Positions 54,955 to 63,878 are shown, numbered from the stretch's first letter. The stretch is 64,000 nucleotides of DNA from an uncultured Ruegeria sp. (GCF_947500045.1 NZ_CANMQQ010000003.1:1-64000), one strand, 5' to 3'. Numbers and translations are program-made. Notes: generated by a model from the sequence alone, not told the origin.

Positions 54955-55836
54955 ATGTCGAAAGCAGAACAGCGCGCGCAGATGTCCGATGGCGCAGGAT
55001 TTATCGCAGCACTGGATCAAAGCGGCGGTTCCACCCCGAAAGCACTGGCATTATATGGCGTCGACGCCTCAGACTATTCATCTGATGAAGAGATGTTCGG
55101 CGAAATTCAGAAAATGCGCGCGCGGATCATTCTGGCCCACGATTTCACCAAGGACAAAGTAATCGGCGCGATCCTGTTTGAACGGACACTGGGCGAAGAA
55201 ATCAACGGTAAGAAGGTCGCAGACTACCTGTGGTCAGAGAAAAACATTGTCCCGTTTCTGAAAATCGACAAAGGGCTTGAGGATCAGGCGAACGGCGTTC
55301 AGTTGATGAAACCGATCCCGGGTCTGGCTGATACGTTGTCCAAATCGGAAGACGTTTTCGGGACCAAAGAACGCTCAGTCATTCACGAAGCCAACGCACA
55401 GGGCATCGCTGATGTTGTTGCGCAGCAATTTGACGTAGCACGCGTGGTCACCGATGCGGGCATGGTCCCGATTGTCGAGCCCGAGGTGAACATCCATTCG
55501 GAAACCAAAGCTGAGGCTGAAGATATCCTGAAATCGGAAATCCTGAAGAACCTCGATCAGCTTGCTGAAGGCCAGGAAGTGATGCTGAAACTGACCATCC
55601 CAAACCAGGCCAACCTATATGACGAACTGGCCGACCACCCGCGCGTCCTGCGCGTCGTTGCGTTGTCTGGTGGTTATTCGACTGAACAAGCCTGCGATTT
55701 GCTCAGCAAGAACGGCAAGATGATTGCCTCTTTCTCGCGCGCTCTGACCGAAGGGTTGTCCAAGCAGCAATCTGATGCGGAATTCAACGCAGCGCTTGGT
55801 AGCAATATCGACAATATCTACCGCGCTTCGATCTGA
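54955..55836 (+). CDS. Class I fructose-bisphosphate aldolase
   Basis: The 293-residue protein matches the bacterial class I (Schiff-base) aldolase group: FIAALDQSGGSTPKALALYG, MRARIILAHDF, FLKIDKGLE, IVEPEVNIHSE and the lysine segment EVMLKLTIPNQ. It is metal-independent, unlike class II FbaA. It belongs to the Embden-Meyerhof/gluconeogenic set with the two GAPDH genes and transketolase, and shares an operator-like sequence with them. Confidence 0.94.
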   Translation: MSKAEQRAQMSDGAGFIAALDQSGGSTPKALALYGVDASDYSSDEEMFGEIQKMRARIILAHDFTKDKVIGAILFERTLGEEINGKKVADYLWSEKNIVPFLKIDKGLEDQANGVQLMKPIPGLADTLSKSEDVFGTKERSVIHEANAQGIADVVAQQFDVARVVTDAGMVPIVEPEVNIHSETKAEAEDILKSEILKNLDQLAEGQEVMLKLTIPNQANLYDELADHPRVLRVVALSGGYSTEQACDLLSKNGKMIASFSRALTEGLSKQQSDAEFNAALGSNIDNIYRASI

Positions 55837-55848
55837 ACGCAGGCAGCT

Positions 55849-56451
55849 TTATTCGGGCTTGATGAAATCGCGGCGCAACTGCGCCGCTTTTTCGCGCATG
55901 GCGCATCCAATGGCATGATCGTTGATCAACCCCATGGCCTGCATGAACGCAAACACGGTTGTGGGGCCCACGAATTTCCAGCCACGTTTCTTCAGGTCTT
56001 TTGACATCGCAATAGATTCCGCCGAAGTAGATGCGGTTTGTGGGGCAAGAGGCATCTCGGCCTCATACTTCCAGACATAAGCGGCCAGAGATCCGTGGGT
56101 TGCGATCAACTCTTGTACGCGGCGGGCGTTGTTGATCACAGCTTCGATTTTACCACGATGACGTACGATACCTTTGTCGTTCAAAAGTCGCTCGACATCG
56201 GGATCAGAAAACTCTGCGATCTTGTTGAAATCAAAGTTACAAAACGCGGCTCTGAAGTTTTCACGCTTGGACAATATGGTGCGCCAGCTTAGACCTGACT
56301 GAAAGCTTTCAAGGCACAACTTCTCAAAAAGACGTCGATCGTCGGAAACTGGATATCCCCATTCGTTGTCATGATATTCGAAGAACTCAGGCGTGGCGTT
56401 ACACCACGCGCATCTTGGATTTCCATCTGGGCCGGTTGCCAAATCGCTCAT
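55849..56451 (-). CDS. tag: DNA-3-methyladenine glycosylase I
   Basis: Tag excises 3-methyladenine from DNA. The 200-residue protein begins RCAWCNATPEFFEYHDNEWGYPVSDDRRLFEKLCLESFQSGLSW, with the zinc-binding Cys and His, the catalytic-pocket aromatics and Glu, and a C-terminal AIGC Cys. The frame extends to 56499 but ATG 56451 fits the family length. Its end faces the aldolase gene at 12 bp. Confidence 0.95.
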   Translation of the reverse strand: MSDLATGPDGNPRCAWCNATPEFFEYHDNEWGYPVSDDRRLFEKLCLESFQSGLSWRTILSKRENFRAAFCNFDFNKIAEFSDPDVERLLNDKGIVRHRGKIEAVINNARRVQELIATHGSLAAYVWKYEAEMPLAPQTASTSAESIAMSKDLKKRGWKFVGPTTVFAFMQAMGLINDHAIGCAMREKAAQLRRDFIKPE

Positions 56452-56510
56452 GGGTGTACCCTTTTTGTTCTTATCGAGGGTAAACGACGCTGATGGCATA
56501 AATCAAGTGA

Positions 56511-56732
56511 TCAATCAGCCTGTCGATACCAATCTAGAATGAAGACACGAATGGCCGATGCCAAGCCGGTTTCCGGATCACGTTCCGCATCAATATTGGC
56601 CGCCAATACATTGATCGGAAGCTCTTTTTCACGAGCAATTTCGCGGAAGGCTTGCCAGAATTCATCTTCAAGCGAAACCGATGTTCGATGACCCTGCAAT
56701 GTCAGAGAGCGTTTGATGGGGCGGCCGCTCAT
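56511..56732 (-). CDS. Ribbon-helix-helix (RHH_4) protein
   Basis: The 73-residue protein (KRSLTLQGHRTSVSLEDEFWQAFREIAREKELPINVLAANID) has the beta strand then two helices of an RHH domain of the alphaproteobacterial RHH_4 type. It could bind DNA as a dimer. Its ATG overlaps the stop of the DUF4169 gene (ATGA), which in turn overlaps fumC, so the three form a tight cluster. Confidence 0.88.
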   Translation of the reverse strand: MSGRPIKRSLTLQGHRTSVSLEDEFWQAFREIAREKELPINVLAANIDAERDPETGLASAIRVFILDWYRQAD

Positions 56733-56905
56733 TCTTCGACCTTATGACCATCAAGATCACGACGCTGCCGGTCCTGTTCCAGATTCACAACTGTCTTGTT
56801 TGCTTTTGTTTGCCCATGCTTGGCAGCATTGGTTTCGGCGCGAGCCTTTTTTTCGGCCCGCGCTTTTTCTTTTCGGTACCGGTTCAGGTTTACCGGTTTG
56901 CCCAT
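56729..56905 (-). CDS. DUF4169 small basic protein
   Basis: A 58-codon gene encodes [20 protein letters not shown]...VNLEQDRQRRDLDGHKVEE, a short, highly charged protein matching DUF4169. Its ATG overlaps the fumC stop by one base (TAATG) and its stop overlaps the RHH gene start (ATGA). Function is unknown. The dense Lys/Arg/Ala helix suggests a nucleic-acid or protein-binding role, but this is speculation. Confidence 0.85.
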   Translation of the reverse strand: MGKPVNLNRYRKEKARAEKKARAETNAAKHGQTKANKTVVNLEQDRQRRDLDGHKVEE

Positions 56906-58302
56906 TACCGCTCCTTTGGACCGATCATATGTTCCGGGCGCACGACGGCGTCGAACGTATCTTCATCTACAAATCCCAGCGCTATCGCTTCTTCTTTTAG
57001 GGTGGTGCCGTTTTTGTGCGCCGTTTTGGCGACGGTGGTGGCATTATCGTACCCGATGGTCGGCGCCAGCGCGGTTACAAGCATCAACGATTCCATCATC
57101 AGCTTTTCGATGCGCGGCTCATTCGCTTTGATTCCCAGCAGCATGCGTTCGGTAAAGCTGTCGGTTGCATCGCCAAGCAACTGTATCGATTGAAGCAGAT
57201 TATAGGACATCATCGGGTTGTAGACGTTCAACTGGAAGTGACCTTGCGATCCAGCAAATTTGATCGCGGCATCGTTGCCCATCACATGGGCTGCAACCTG
57301 AGTCAAAGCTTCGGCCTGTGTCGGGTTCACTTTCCCGGGCATGATCGACGAACCTGGTTCGTTTTCGGGAAGAATGAGTTCGCCTAGACCAGAACGGGGG
57401 CCAGAGCCCAGCAAGCGGATATCGTTGGCAATTTTGTAACTTGATCCGGCGATGGTGGCGAGTGCACCAGACAGGAATACCATCGCGTCATGGGCTGCCA
57501 ATGCCTCGAACTTGTTAGGTGCGGTGACAAATGGCAGGCCTGTAATCTCGGCCATATTGGCCGCGACAGCTTCATCCCAACCGTGATGTGTATTCAGACC
57601 AGTGCCGACTGCGGTGCCACCCTGTGCCAGTTCATAAATACCCGGCATCGATGCCTCGACCCGCGCGATGCCCTGACGAATCTGATGTGCGTAAGCGCCG
57701 AATTCTTGTTCCAGCGTCAGGGGCGTCGCATCCTGTGTATGAGTGCGACCGATCTTGATGATGCCAGCAAATTCAGCAGCTTTCTGTTCTAACGCATCGG
57801 CAAACTTGTTCAGACCGGGCAGCAGGACGTCACGAACACTGACTGCGGTGGCAATGTGCATCGCTGTTGGGAAAGTGTCGTTTGAAGACTGGCCCATATT
57901 GCAATGATCATTCGGATGCACGGGATCTTTCGAGCCAATCACACCGCCCAGGATCTCAATCGCACGGTTCGCGATCACTTCGTTCGAGTTCATGTTCGAC
58001 TGCGTGCCAGATCCAGTCTGCCAGACGACCAGAGGGAAGTTGTCGTCGAACTTGCCCTCAATAACTTCGCCCGCAGCTTGAATGATTGCGTCGGCGATCC
58101 TGGCGTCCAGCTTACCGATGGCCTTGTTTTCCATAGCGCATGCTTTTTTGATCACACCCAGCGCGCGTACGATGGCGACAGGCTGCTTCTCCCAGCCGAT
58201 GGGAAAGTTCATGATCGAGCGCTGGGTCTGCGCCCCCCAATATTTGTCGGCAGGAACCTCAAGCGGGCCAAAGCTGTCGGATTCGGTACGGGTTTGGGAC
58301 AT
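56905..58302 (-). CDS. fumC: Class II fumarate hydratase
   Basis: FumC interconverts fumarate and malate. The 465-residue protein starts [29 protein letters not shown] and carries the lyase signature [13 protein letters not shown]. It also has [18 protein letters not shown] and [16 protein letters not shown]. The frame runs on to 58596 but the extension is not family-like. It heads the fumC-DUF4169-RHH_4 cluster. A GTTAGCGAAAAC sequence at 58435-58446 upstream is a weak match to the gap operators. Confidence 0.96.
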   Translation of the reverse strand: MSQTRTESDSFGPLEVPADKYWGAQTQRSIMNFPIGWEKQPVAIVRALGVIKKACAMENKAIGKLDARIADAIIQAAGEVIEGKFDDNFPLVVWQTGSGTQSNMNSNEVIANRAIEILGGVIGSKDPVHPNDHCNMGQSSNDTFPTAMHIATAVSVRDVLLPGLNKFADALEQKAAEFAGIIKIGRTHTQDATPLTLEQEFGAYAHQIRQGIARVEASMPGIYELAQGGTAVGTGLNTHHGWDEAVAANMAEITGLPFVTAPNKFEALAAHDAMVFLSGALATIAGSSYKIANDIRLLGSGPRSGLGELILPENEPGSSIMPGKVNPTQAEALTQVAAHVMGNDAAIKFAGSQGHFQLNVYNPMMSYNLLQSIQLLGDATDSFTERMLLGIKANEPRIEKLMMESLMLVTALAPTIGYDNATTVAKTAHKNGTTLKEEAIALGFVDEDTFDAVVRPEHMIGPKER

Positions 58303-58505
58303 CGGTCGCTCCGTCTGGTATGCAGTCGTATGCCGTTTACCCGCAGCAAGGCTGTGGCGCAATCGGCCAGTTGCGCGCACCTTAAACTCGGGCTGAACAA
58401 AGGTATAGACACAGCGCCGCACCAAATAATTTCTGTTAGCGAAAACAGTGCCATTGTACGTCGGCGGGCTAAGGTTAGAATAAGGACATATCAACGGAGG
58501 CAGCC

Positions 58506-59069
58506 ATGCGCGTATCACTTTTGAAAAGACCCCTGTATGCGTACGCATTGGCTTTTGCCATGTGTATTTGGCTCGCTGCACTTGTGCAGCAAGCACACGC
58601 CACGGGGATTGAACCTTTTGTAGGGGATTACACAGGATCAGCTGAGGTTGTTGATTCAGATGGAACTTCGACCCCTCGGGATATGAGTGTGTCGATCCAT
58701 GAAATCAAAAGTGGTTTCAATGTAAGCTGGACGACCACGACGTATAAAGCCGACGGACGTATCAAGGATGAGGAATACTCAGTCGATTTCCAAAGCTCAG
58801 ATCGTAACGACGTTTATTCAGCAGCAATGAAACGTAACGTGTTTGGCCACGAAGTCCCGCTTGATCCGATGAAAGGTGAACCGTTTGTCTGGGGGCGGAT
58901 TGAAGGGAACACCCTGACGGTGTTTTCGTTGTTCATAGCTGAAAACGGCGGTTACGAGCTGCAGCAGTTCGACCGGACACTGGCGGAAGGCGGGTTGAAC
59001 CTGTCATTCTCGCGGTTCCGAGATGGAGTTAAATCACGCTCGGTCGAAACATTCCTGAAAAAAGAATAA
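58506..59069 (+). CDS. Secreted hypothetical protein
   Basis: The 187-residue product has a signal peptide ([28 protein letters not shown]) and a beta-rich domain ([42 protein letters not shown]). It looks like a periplasmic barrel or lipocalin-like fold; I do not recognise a named family. A GGAGG site 5 bases before the ATG supports the start. It is divergent from fumC and convergent with sspB. Confidence 0.72.
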   Translation: MRVSLLKRPLYAYALAFAMCIWLAALVQQAHATGIEPFVGDYTGSAEVVDSDGTSTPRDMSVSIHEIKSGFNVSWTTTTYKADGRIKDEEYSVDFQSSDRNDVYSAAMKRNVFGHEVPLDPMKGEPFVWGRIEGNTLTVFSLFIAENGGYELQQFDRTLAEGGLNLSFSRFRDGVKSRSVETFLKKE

Positions 59070-59070
59070 A

Positions 59071-59087
59071 CCCCGCATCGCGCGGGG
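59071..59087. terminator. Weak terminator hairpin between convergent genes
   Basis: The stem CCCCGC (59071-59076) / GCGGGG (59082-59087) lies directly after the secreted-protein stop and 11 bp from the sspB stop. The T run is poor on +; on - the hairpin is followed by TTTATTC. Confidence 0.5.
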
Positions 59088-59097
59088 CAAATTCGAG

Positions 59098-59565
59098 TTA
59101 TTTTCGGAAACTATCCAGTGAAACCACATCTGCATCTTGATGGGGTTCCTGCTCTTCGGCTTCAAGCTCGATGGCGGCTTCTTCGGTCACGTAGTCCTCT
59201 TCTTCCTCATCTTCAGGGCTTTCGAAGCGCAGGCCGAATTCAACCGAAGGGTCTACGAAGGTTTTGATCGCCAGATAAGGAATGTACAGCGGTTCAGGCG
59301 CGTCACCGAAATTCAGAGTGATCGAAAACCCGTCATCTCCGACTTCAAGATTTTCGAACCAATGCTGCATGACAATCGTCATTTCACCCGGATAGCGATC
59401 TCTTAGCCAATCGGCCAGTTCGGCGCCCTCATATCGTGTATCAAAGGTGATAAAGAAATGATGCGCACCGGGCAGGCCGGTTTCGGACACGTCGGTAAGG
59501 ACGGTCTTGATCAGGCCACGCATGGCCGTATGCATCAAATTCCCGTAGTCGATGTCTTGCGACAT
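59098..59565 (-). CDS. sspB: ClpXP adaptor SspB (alpha type)
   Basis: SspB tethers ssrA-tagged proteins to ClpX. The 155-residue protein has the SspB fold (IDYGNLMHTAMRGLIKTVL, HHFFITFDTRYEGAELADWLRDRYPGEMTIVMQHWFENLEV, FSITLNFGDAPEPLYIPYLAIKTFVDPSVEF), then an acidic linker and a short C-terminal tail VVSLDSFRK that resembles the ClpX-binding module of alphaproteobacterial SspB. The ssrA gene that makes its substrate tag is 3 kb away. ATG 59565 is preferred to 59604. Confidence 0.93.
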   Translation of the reverse strand: MSQDIDYGNLMHTAMRGLIKTVLTDVSETGLPGAHHFFITFDTRYEGAELADWLRDRYPGEMTIVMQHWFENLEVGDDGFSITLNFGDAPEPLYIPYLAIKTFVDPSVEFGLRFESPEDEEEEDYVTEEAAIELEAEEQEPHQDADVVSLDSFRK

Positions 59566-59641
59566 GTTTGATCCTCGAAAGTGGTTAATTCCAGCATAGC
59601 CCATTCGAACGGAAACGAAAGACCGTGCTGGGCTGTATTGA

Positions 59642-60892
59642 TTACAAAAACTGCAACCCGATTCCAGCCAAAGCCATAAAACCGAGTGTGGTCGCTAGAC
59701 CGGATTTCATGCGGAATATCAACAGGCCCGCCACGATCGTCAGCACCAGCGCCTTGATATCAAGCGTTGTCAGGTCGGGCAGGGGTATGGAGACCGGACC
59801 CCAGTGCCATCCAGGAATGCTGTTGAACAGGACATTCAGGCCGAACCACACGGAAAGGTTGAGAATCACTCCGACCACGGCGGCAGTGATTCCTCGCAAT
59901 GCAGCCCCAAGGCGCGGGCGCGCGGAGATTCTATCCAGATGTGGCGCTGCCAGAAAAATCCACAGGAAGCAGGGCACAAAGGTGGCCCACAACGCGACCA
60001 GACCTGCCGCCAGCGCAAGAGAAGTGCCCCCGGCAATCTGTCCGCTGAGCATGGCCACAAATTGTGTCACCAGGATCAGTGGGCCGGGCGTGGTTTCTGC
60101 CAACCCAAGCGCGTCGATCATCTGGTCCGTGCTGATCCAGTGATAGTTGTCGACGACAGTCTGGGTCATGTAAGCCAGCACCGCGTAGGCGCCACCAAAG
60201 GTGACCACCGCGAGACGGGCAAAGAACCAGCCCAGATCGCTGAGCAGCTCTTGCCCGGTCAGATGCAGCACAATCAACGGCCCCAACCAAAGAATGAGCC
60301 AGAACACCGCTGTTCGAACGGGTTTCTCAAGGCTGGGGCTTGTGGCGACGGTTGTTGGCGCGTGCTCTTTTGAGGTGGCATACCCCCATATCGCGGCGCA
60401 GAGGATAATCAACGGGAATGGAAGGTTGAATACAAAAATCCCCAAAAAGGCGAGGCCCGCGATCACCCGATGTTCGACATCCGTCAACGCTTTGTTCGAA
60501 AGGTTTCGCAGAGCTTGGAGAACAATAATGATGACGGTGGCTTTGATGCCCAAAAAGCCAGCCTGAACCAGAGGTAAAGTGCCGAATGCCGCATAGAGTG
60601 AGACAAGAACGGCAATCACCATCGCGCCCGGCAGCACAAACAAACTGCCGGCGATCAACCCTCCGGTCACGCCGCGCAGTCGCCAACCCGCGTATGTGGC
60701 CAACTGCATGGCTTCGGGACCTGGCAACAACATGCACAGCGAAAGCGCACGCAGATAGGTTTGCTCGTCCAGCCAGGGGCGTTTTTCCACCAACTCCTGA
60801 TGCATCAGCGAGATCTGCGCTGCGGGCCCGCCGAAGGACAACAGGCCAATGCGCCCAAAGACCCTGATCAGCTCACGAAATGAAGGGGTCAT
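59642..60892 (-). CDS. chrA: Chromate transporter ChrA
   Basis: ChrA exports chromate with a chemiosmotic gradient. The 416-residue membrane protein has two CHR halves, shown by GLLSFGGPAAQISLMHQELVEKRPWL in the first and LAVVTFGGAYAVLAYMTQTVVD with AETTPGPLILVTQF in the second, and about ten to twelve membrane segments. The ATG at 60892 overlaps the chrB stop by 4 bases. The frame extends to 60913. Confidence 0.93.
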   Translation of the reverse strand: MTPSFRELIRVFGRIGLLSFGGPAAQISLMHQELVEKRPWLDEQTYLRALSLCMLLPGPEAMQLATYAGWRLRGVTGGLIAGSLFVLPGAMVIAVLVSLYAAFGTLPLVQAGFLGIKATVIIIVLQALRNLSNKALTDVEHRVIAGLAFLGIFVFNLPFPLIILCAAIWGYATSKEHAPTTVATSPSLEKPVRTAVFWLILWLGPLIVLHLTGQELLSDLGWFFARLAVVTFGGAYAVLAYMTQTVVDNYHWISTDQMIDALGLAETTPGPLILVTQFVAMLSGQIAGGTSLALAAGLVALWATFVPCFLWIFLAAPHLDRISARPRLGAALRGITAAVVGVILNLSVWFGLNVLFNSIPGWHWGPVSIPLPDLTTLDIKALVLTIVAGLLIFRMKSGLATTLGFMALAGIGLQFL

Positions 60893-61704
60893 TGACCGTG
60901 ACCTGCAGGCCAATCATGCGTTTCTTCCGATCCATCCCGCGCCCAACGGTAGAGCGCATCATAGAGGTGCAATCCAGCCTCCAATTGCTGATGATCGTCC
61001 CGATACTGGCGCGATAGCCCGACCGATATGGCCAACAGCCCAGCAGCTTCGGGCGCTGTGTCGTGCTGGTTCGTATCCGCCGCACGTACGATTGTGGCCA
61101 TGCGGTTCAACGGATCGGAATGCAGAGTGAACTCGTCCAGCATCGTATCAAACGTGCATTTATCGCCGCGATGGCTCCAATGCGTGCCTTCGACATCAAA
61201 GGGGATAGCCCCGAAATGTTCGGCAACGCCCTGAATTTCACCCGGTGCGACAAAGAGAAACCGCGCGCGCGCGTCAACAAACCTGCGGATTAACCAAGGG
61301 CATGCGATGCGATCGATCTTGGGGCGATGCCGTGTCACCCAAAGCGTATGACCGCCTACAGGGGCGGGCAGGGCAGAAACGGGCACAGATTGCGCACCCG
61401 CCATGTCATGCCATCCGAACATTCCGCCCTCTAGATATTCAGCGGTTACGCCATCAGCCTGTAGCCAGGAAACAACTCCTTGGCTTAGTTTTTTGCCTTT
61501 CTGGCAAATCACGACACAAGGCCGATCATCGGACAGTTTCTTGATACCAGCTACATCGTCATGGGAATGATGGACTGCCCCAGGGATGAGGCAGGGATCA
61601 TCTTTGAAATCTGCATCCGTGCGGACATCAATAAGTGCAGGGGCCTGAGGTGTTCCAATCAGGCGTAAAAGTTGTCGGGGTGTAATTGCATTGGGGGCAG
61701 CCAT
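60889..61704 (-). CDS. chrB: Rhodanese-ChrB fusion chromate resistance protein
   Basis: The 271-residue protein has an N-terminal rhodanese-like domain (about 10-105; active-site loop VICQKGKKLS) and a C-terminal ChrB-type domain (LWVTRHRPKIDRIACPWLIRRFVD... THWSHRGDKCTFDTML). ChrB proteins regulate or aid chromate resistance. The fusion with rhodanese suggests redox or sulfur chemistry. It is translationally coupled to chrA. Confidence 0.9.
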   Translation of the reverse strand: MAAPNAITPRQLLRLIGTPQAPALIDVRTDADFKDDPCLIPGAVHHSHDDVAGIKKLSDDRPCVVICQKGKKLSQGVVSWLQADGVTAEYLEGGMFGWHDMAGAQSVPVSALPAPVGGHTLWVTRHRPKIDRIACPWLIRRFVDARARFLFVAPGEIQGVAEHFGAIPFDVEGTHWSHRGDKCTFDTMLDEFTLHSDPLNRMATIVRAADTNQHDTAPEAAGLLAISVGLSRQYRDDHQQLEAGLHLYDALYRWARDGSEETHDWPAGHGQ

Positions 61705-61830
61705 TGCATGTTTCCTTGTTGCTTTGGATACATGCGAACTTGGGCTGCCGCCTCACGGGGTGTTCGCAAGCCTACCCCATGAACATCTGCTAGCGTGCAA
61801 ATGCAGGATGGGTCAAGCTTTCGGTTGTGA

Positions 61831-62265
61831 TTATCCGGCCCAGTCCAATCTTTGCCCGGTCATGCATACCGGAAGGGTATCCTGCGGAAACTGTCCAAGC
61901 TGTTCGAAAAGGGAAACAAAATCGAACTGGTTATAGGCCTCTACCATTTGTTCACCCTTGAACCGCGCCATGACTTGGCCAGTCGCCGTGACTGGGGCAC
62001 CATTGTCCGCGCGAAAGGTCTTGAGGTGAATAAAGGCGCTGACCCAATCGCCGCTTTCCATAATCTTCGGCATTTCGACAGTTATTTCACCCAAGATATG
62101 GCGGAATGCCGTGACCAGGTCGCGAAAATCGTCGCCATCCATTTGCATCTCAGGAATGAGCCCTTCCGTGGTGATGTCAGGGGTAAAAAACTGGTCGATT
62201 GCGTCGGTGTTGCCCTGTTCCCAAACCTCGGAATACCAGGTACGAAGCATTTCTGCGTTGGTCAT
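61831..62265 (-). CDS. SnoaL-like (NTF2 fold) protein
   Basis: The 144-residue protein begins MTNAEMLRTWYSEVWEQGNTDAIDQFFTPDITTEGLIPEMQMDGDDFRDLVTAFRHIL, typical of the SnoaL/ester-cyclase type NTF2 fold. Such proteins are cyclases, isomerases or small-molecule binders. No pathway is indicated by the neighbours. ATG 62265 has a GGAGG ribosome-binding site 5 bases upstream; the frame extends to 62325. Confidence 0.82.
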   Translation of the reverse strand: MTNAEMLRTWYSEVWEQGNTDAIDQFFTPDITTEGLIPEMQMDGDDFRDLVTAFRHILGEITVEMPKIMESGDWVSAFIHLKTFRADNGAPVTATGQVMARFKGEQMVEAYNQFDFVSLFEQLGQFPQDTLPVCMTGQRLDWAG

Positions 62266-62320
62266 AGCGGCCTCCTGTCTTTTGAATGTGACGATGGGGC
62301 ACAGGCCTAAATAAACCGTG

Positions 62321-62347
62321 AACAAAATCTGACATCTTGTTCAGATT
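62321..62347 (-). terminator. Terminator of ssrA
   Basis: The stem AATCTGA (62326-62332) / TCAGATT (62341-62347) is followed on the minus strand by TTGTTC. It lies just past the 3' end of the tmRNA coding piece. Confidence 0.75.
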
Positions 62348-62349
62348 AC

Positions 62350-62676
62350 GCGCAATACTGGGGGGAATATGCAGGTTTCTGTTGCCAGGTACCTGCGAAC
62401 CCCGCCTTACGCGGCTAGGCGCAAGGGCTTAAGTTTCGGTCTTGCTACTGCTTACGCAGCAACTGCAACCGGAGCACGATTGTCATTTGCAATTGTACTT
62501 TTCGGGCCGATACGGTGGCACCCCGCCGAGACAAAGCTAACCCCTTTAGACGTTCGTCGATCCTATTTCGGCCCCATGATCCCCAAATGAGGGATGTTGG
62601 TGGAGCCGCCGGGTACCGCCCCCGGGTCCGATCCGCTTATTACGAGCGCGTTTATGTCCATAGTCCCGAAGGACAT
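62350..62676 (-). ncRNA. ssrA: Permuted two-piece tmRNA (ssrA)
   Basis: On the minus strand the tag frame GCA AAT GAC AAT CGT GCT CCG GTT GCA GTT GCT GCG TAA (62452-62490) encodes ANDNRAPVAVAA. Upstream lies the acceptor piece, ending GGCGGCTCCACCA at 62598 with an encoded CCA. A short intervening segment follows, then the coding piece, starting GGGGCCG at 62575. That start pairs with CGGCTCC of the acceptor end (some G-U pairs), the tRNA-like stem. The order acceptor, intervening, coding is the alphaproteobacterial permutation. The outer ends are approximate. Reading frames of 60-73 residues here are spurious. Confidence 0.95.
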
Positions 62677-62680
62677 CACA

Positions 62681-62709
62681 TATATAAGTGAGGCCGCGGC
62701 AGGATGCAA
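62681..62709 (-). promoter_or_regulatory. ssrA promoter
   Basis: On the minus strand TTGCAT (62704-62709) and TATATA (62681-62686) are separated by 17 bases, an excellent vegetative promoter. Transcription would start near 62674, close to the 5' end of the tmRNA acceptor piece. Confidence 0.8.
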
Positions 62710-62749
62710 ACTCGATTTACGGGATAAAGGACAGTTGCGTTTCAATAAG

Positions 62750-63112
62750 TTATGACGCTCTGTTCAAGTTGGCCAGGATTAGCCAGATAGCGAGAACAAG
62801 TTCGATTCCACCAAATATCAGTGCTTTGGCCAAAGGTGGGTGATCAACAAACACGGAAACAAACCGACCCAGCGCCGCGCCAGCGTAGACAATGCCCAAC
62901 ATCGCATAAGCCATCGGATTGTTGAGCAACAACGCGGCCAAGCCGGTTACGACGAATAATCCGCCCACTGATGCGCGCATCTCGCTAAGGCCCATGGTGC
63001 TTTTGGTCGGGGCCAGATCCAGCGCGTTGGCTGTAAATGCGGGGGCAAGAAGCCCAAAAAGACCAAAGCCAATCGTCAGCAATGCGGCAATCACGTTCAG
63101 GGCTGTGGTCAT
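62750..63112 (-). CDS. Four-helix membrane protein (DUF4345-like)
   Basis: The 120-residue protein is hydrophobic, with four predicted membrane helices (about 5-28, 48-66, 70-88 and 96-115) and small-residue motifs such as MRASVGGLFVVTGLAALL and GIVYAGAALGRFVSVFVDHP. It resembles DUF4345-type proteins. Function is unknown. It lies between the GntR regulator and the ssrA promoter. Confidence 0.72.
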   Translation of the reverse strand: MTTALNVIAALLTIGFGLFGLLAPAFTANALDLAPTKSTMGLSEMRASVGGLFVVTGLAALLLNNPMAYAMLGIVYAGAALGRFVSVFVDHPPLAKALIFGGIELVLAIWLILANLNRAS

Positions 63113-63146
63113 CTTAACCTCATGTCACTGTTTTTGCGTTCTTTTG

Positions 63147-63878
63147 TTATGCCGGTTTGCGCCGCTTCTCGGCCACGTCCTGAGCCAGCTGCCTTGTATA
63201 AACTTCAAGCTTTACCAGTGCCGCGTCGACCTTACGGGCGTCCTGCGTTTCCAAAGCGTCTGCGATGGCGGTGTGTAGCGCAATGATCTGTTCGCGAGAA
63301 CGCGCGGTGAAGGTGATCATGTTCATCAGAGGCTGCATCGCCTCAACAGCGCCAGCCAGTTGATACGACAAAACCGGATTGCCTGCGCCGTCCACCAACG
63401 CGCGATGAAAGGCGACGTCCGAAGCGCAGAAGGCTTCATCAGTTAAACCGGGCTGTGCCTGTCGAAAAATCTCGGCCCGCATTGTGGCGAGTTGATCCGC
63501 TGTTCGACGCTGCGCCGACAGTGGTGCGCAGGCGCGCTCCAACGCATAGCGCGCCTCACACGCGGTGTCGAAATTGACTGCGTTCATAGACAGCAACAGC
63601 GTCGAGGTTGTAACCTGCTGGGAGTAGGCGTCCTCAAAGCTCAGGCGATTCACGAAAGCACCGCCCGTTGCGCCGCGTTGTGTACGGATCAGCGATTGCG
63701 CCGCCAGCCGCTTGAGCGCCTCGCGAACTGTCGGGCGTGAAACTTTGAACTGATCGGCAAGCTCGGATTCTGAAGGCAAACGCTCATCAACGATCAGTTG
63801 GCCCGAGATGATGGCATCCCGGATCGCTTGGGCGATTTGTGCTGACAGATCGGCAGAACTCTGGGGATCAATTTTCAT
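63147..63878 (-). CDS. GntR/FadR-family transcriptional regulator
   Basis: The protein (about 243 residues) has an N-terminal winged HTH (LSAQIAQAIRDAIISGQLIVDERLPSESELADQFKVSRPTVREALKRL) and a C-terminal FCD ligand domain (DVAFHRALVDGAGNPVLSYQL; HTAIADALETQDARKVDAAL). FCD regulators commonly control carboxylic-acid catabolism. The start is ATG 63878 or 63884. It is divergent from a gene beginning at 63968, with operator-like repeats between them. Confidence 0.9.
   Translation of the reverse strand: MKIDPQSSADLSAQIAQAIRDAIISGQLIVDERLPSESELADQFKVSRPTVREALKRLAAQSLIRTQRGATGGAFVNRLSFEDAYSQQVTTSTLLLSMNAVNFDTACEARYALERACAPLSAQRRTADQLATMRAEIFRQAQPGLTDEAFCASDVAFHRALVDGAGNPVLSYQLAGAVEAMQPLMNMITFTARSREQIIALHTAIADALETQDARKVDAALVKLEVYTRQLAQDVAEKRRKPA

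Noticed and set aside
58435..58446. GTTAGCGAAAAC upstream of fumC as a gap-type operator
   Set aside because: Only the left half matches; the right half differs at several positions, so it is kept only as a remark in the fumC entry.
62369..62590. 73-codon plus-strand frame
   Set aside because: It lies on the complementary strand of ssrA; the tag frame and acceptor stem explain the sequence.
62563..62745. 60-codon minus-strand frame
   Set aside because: It covers the tmRNA promoter and acceptor piece, so it is not a protein gene.
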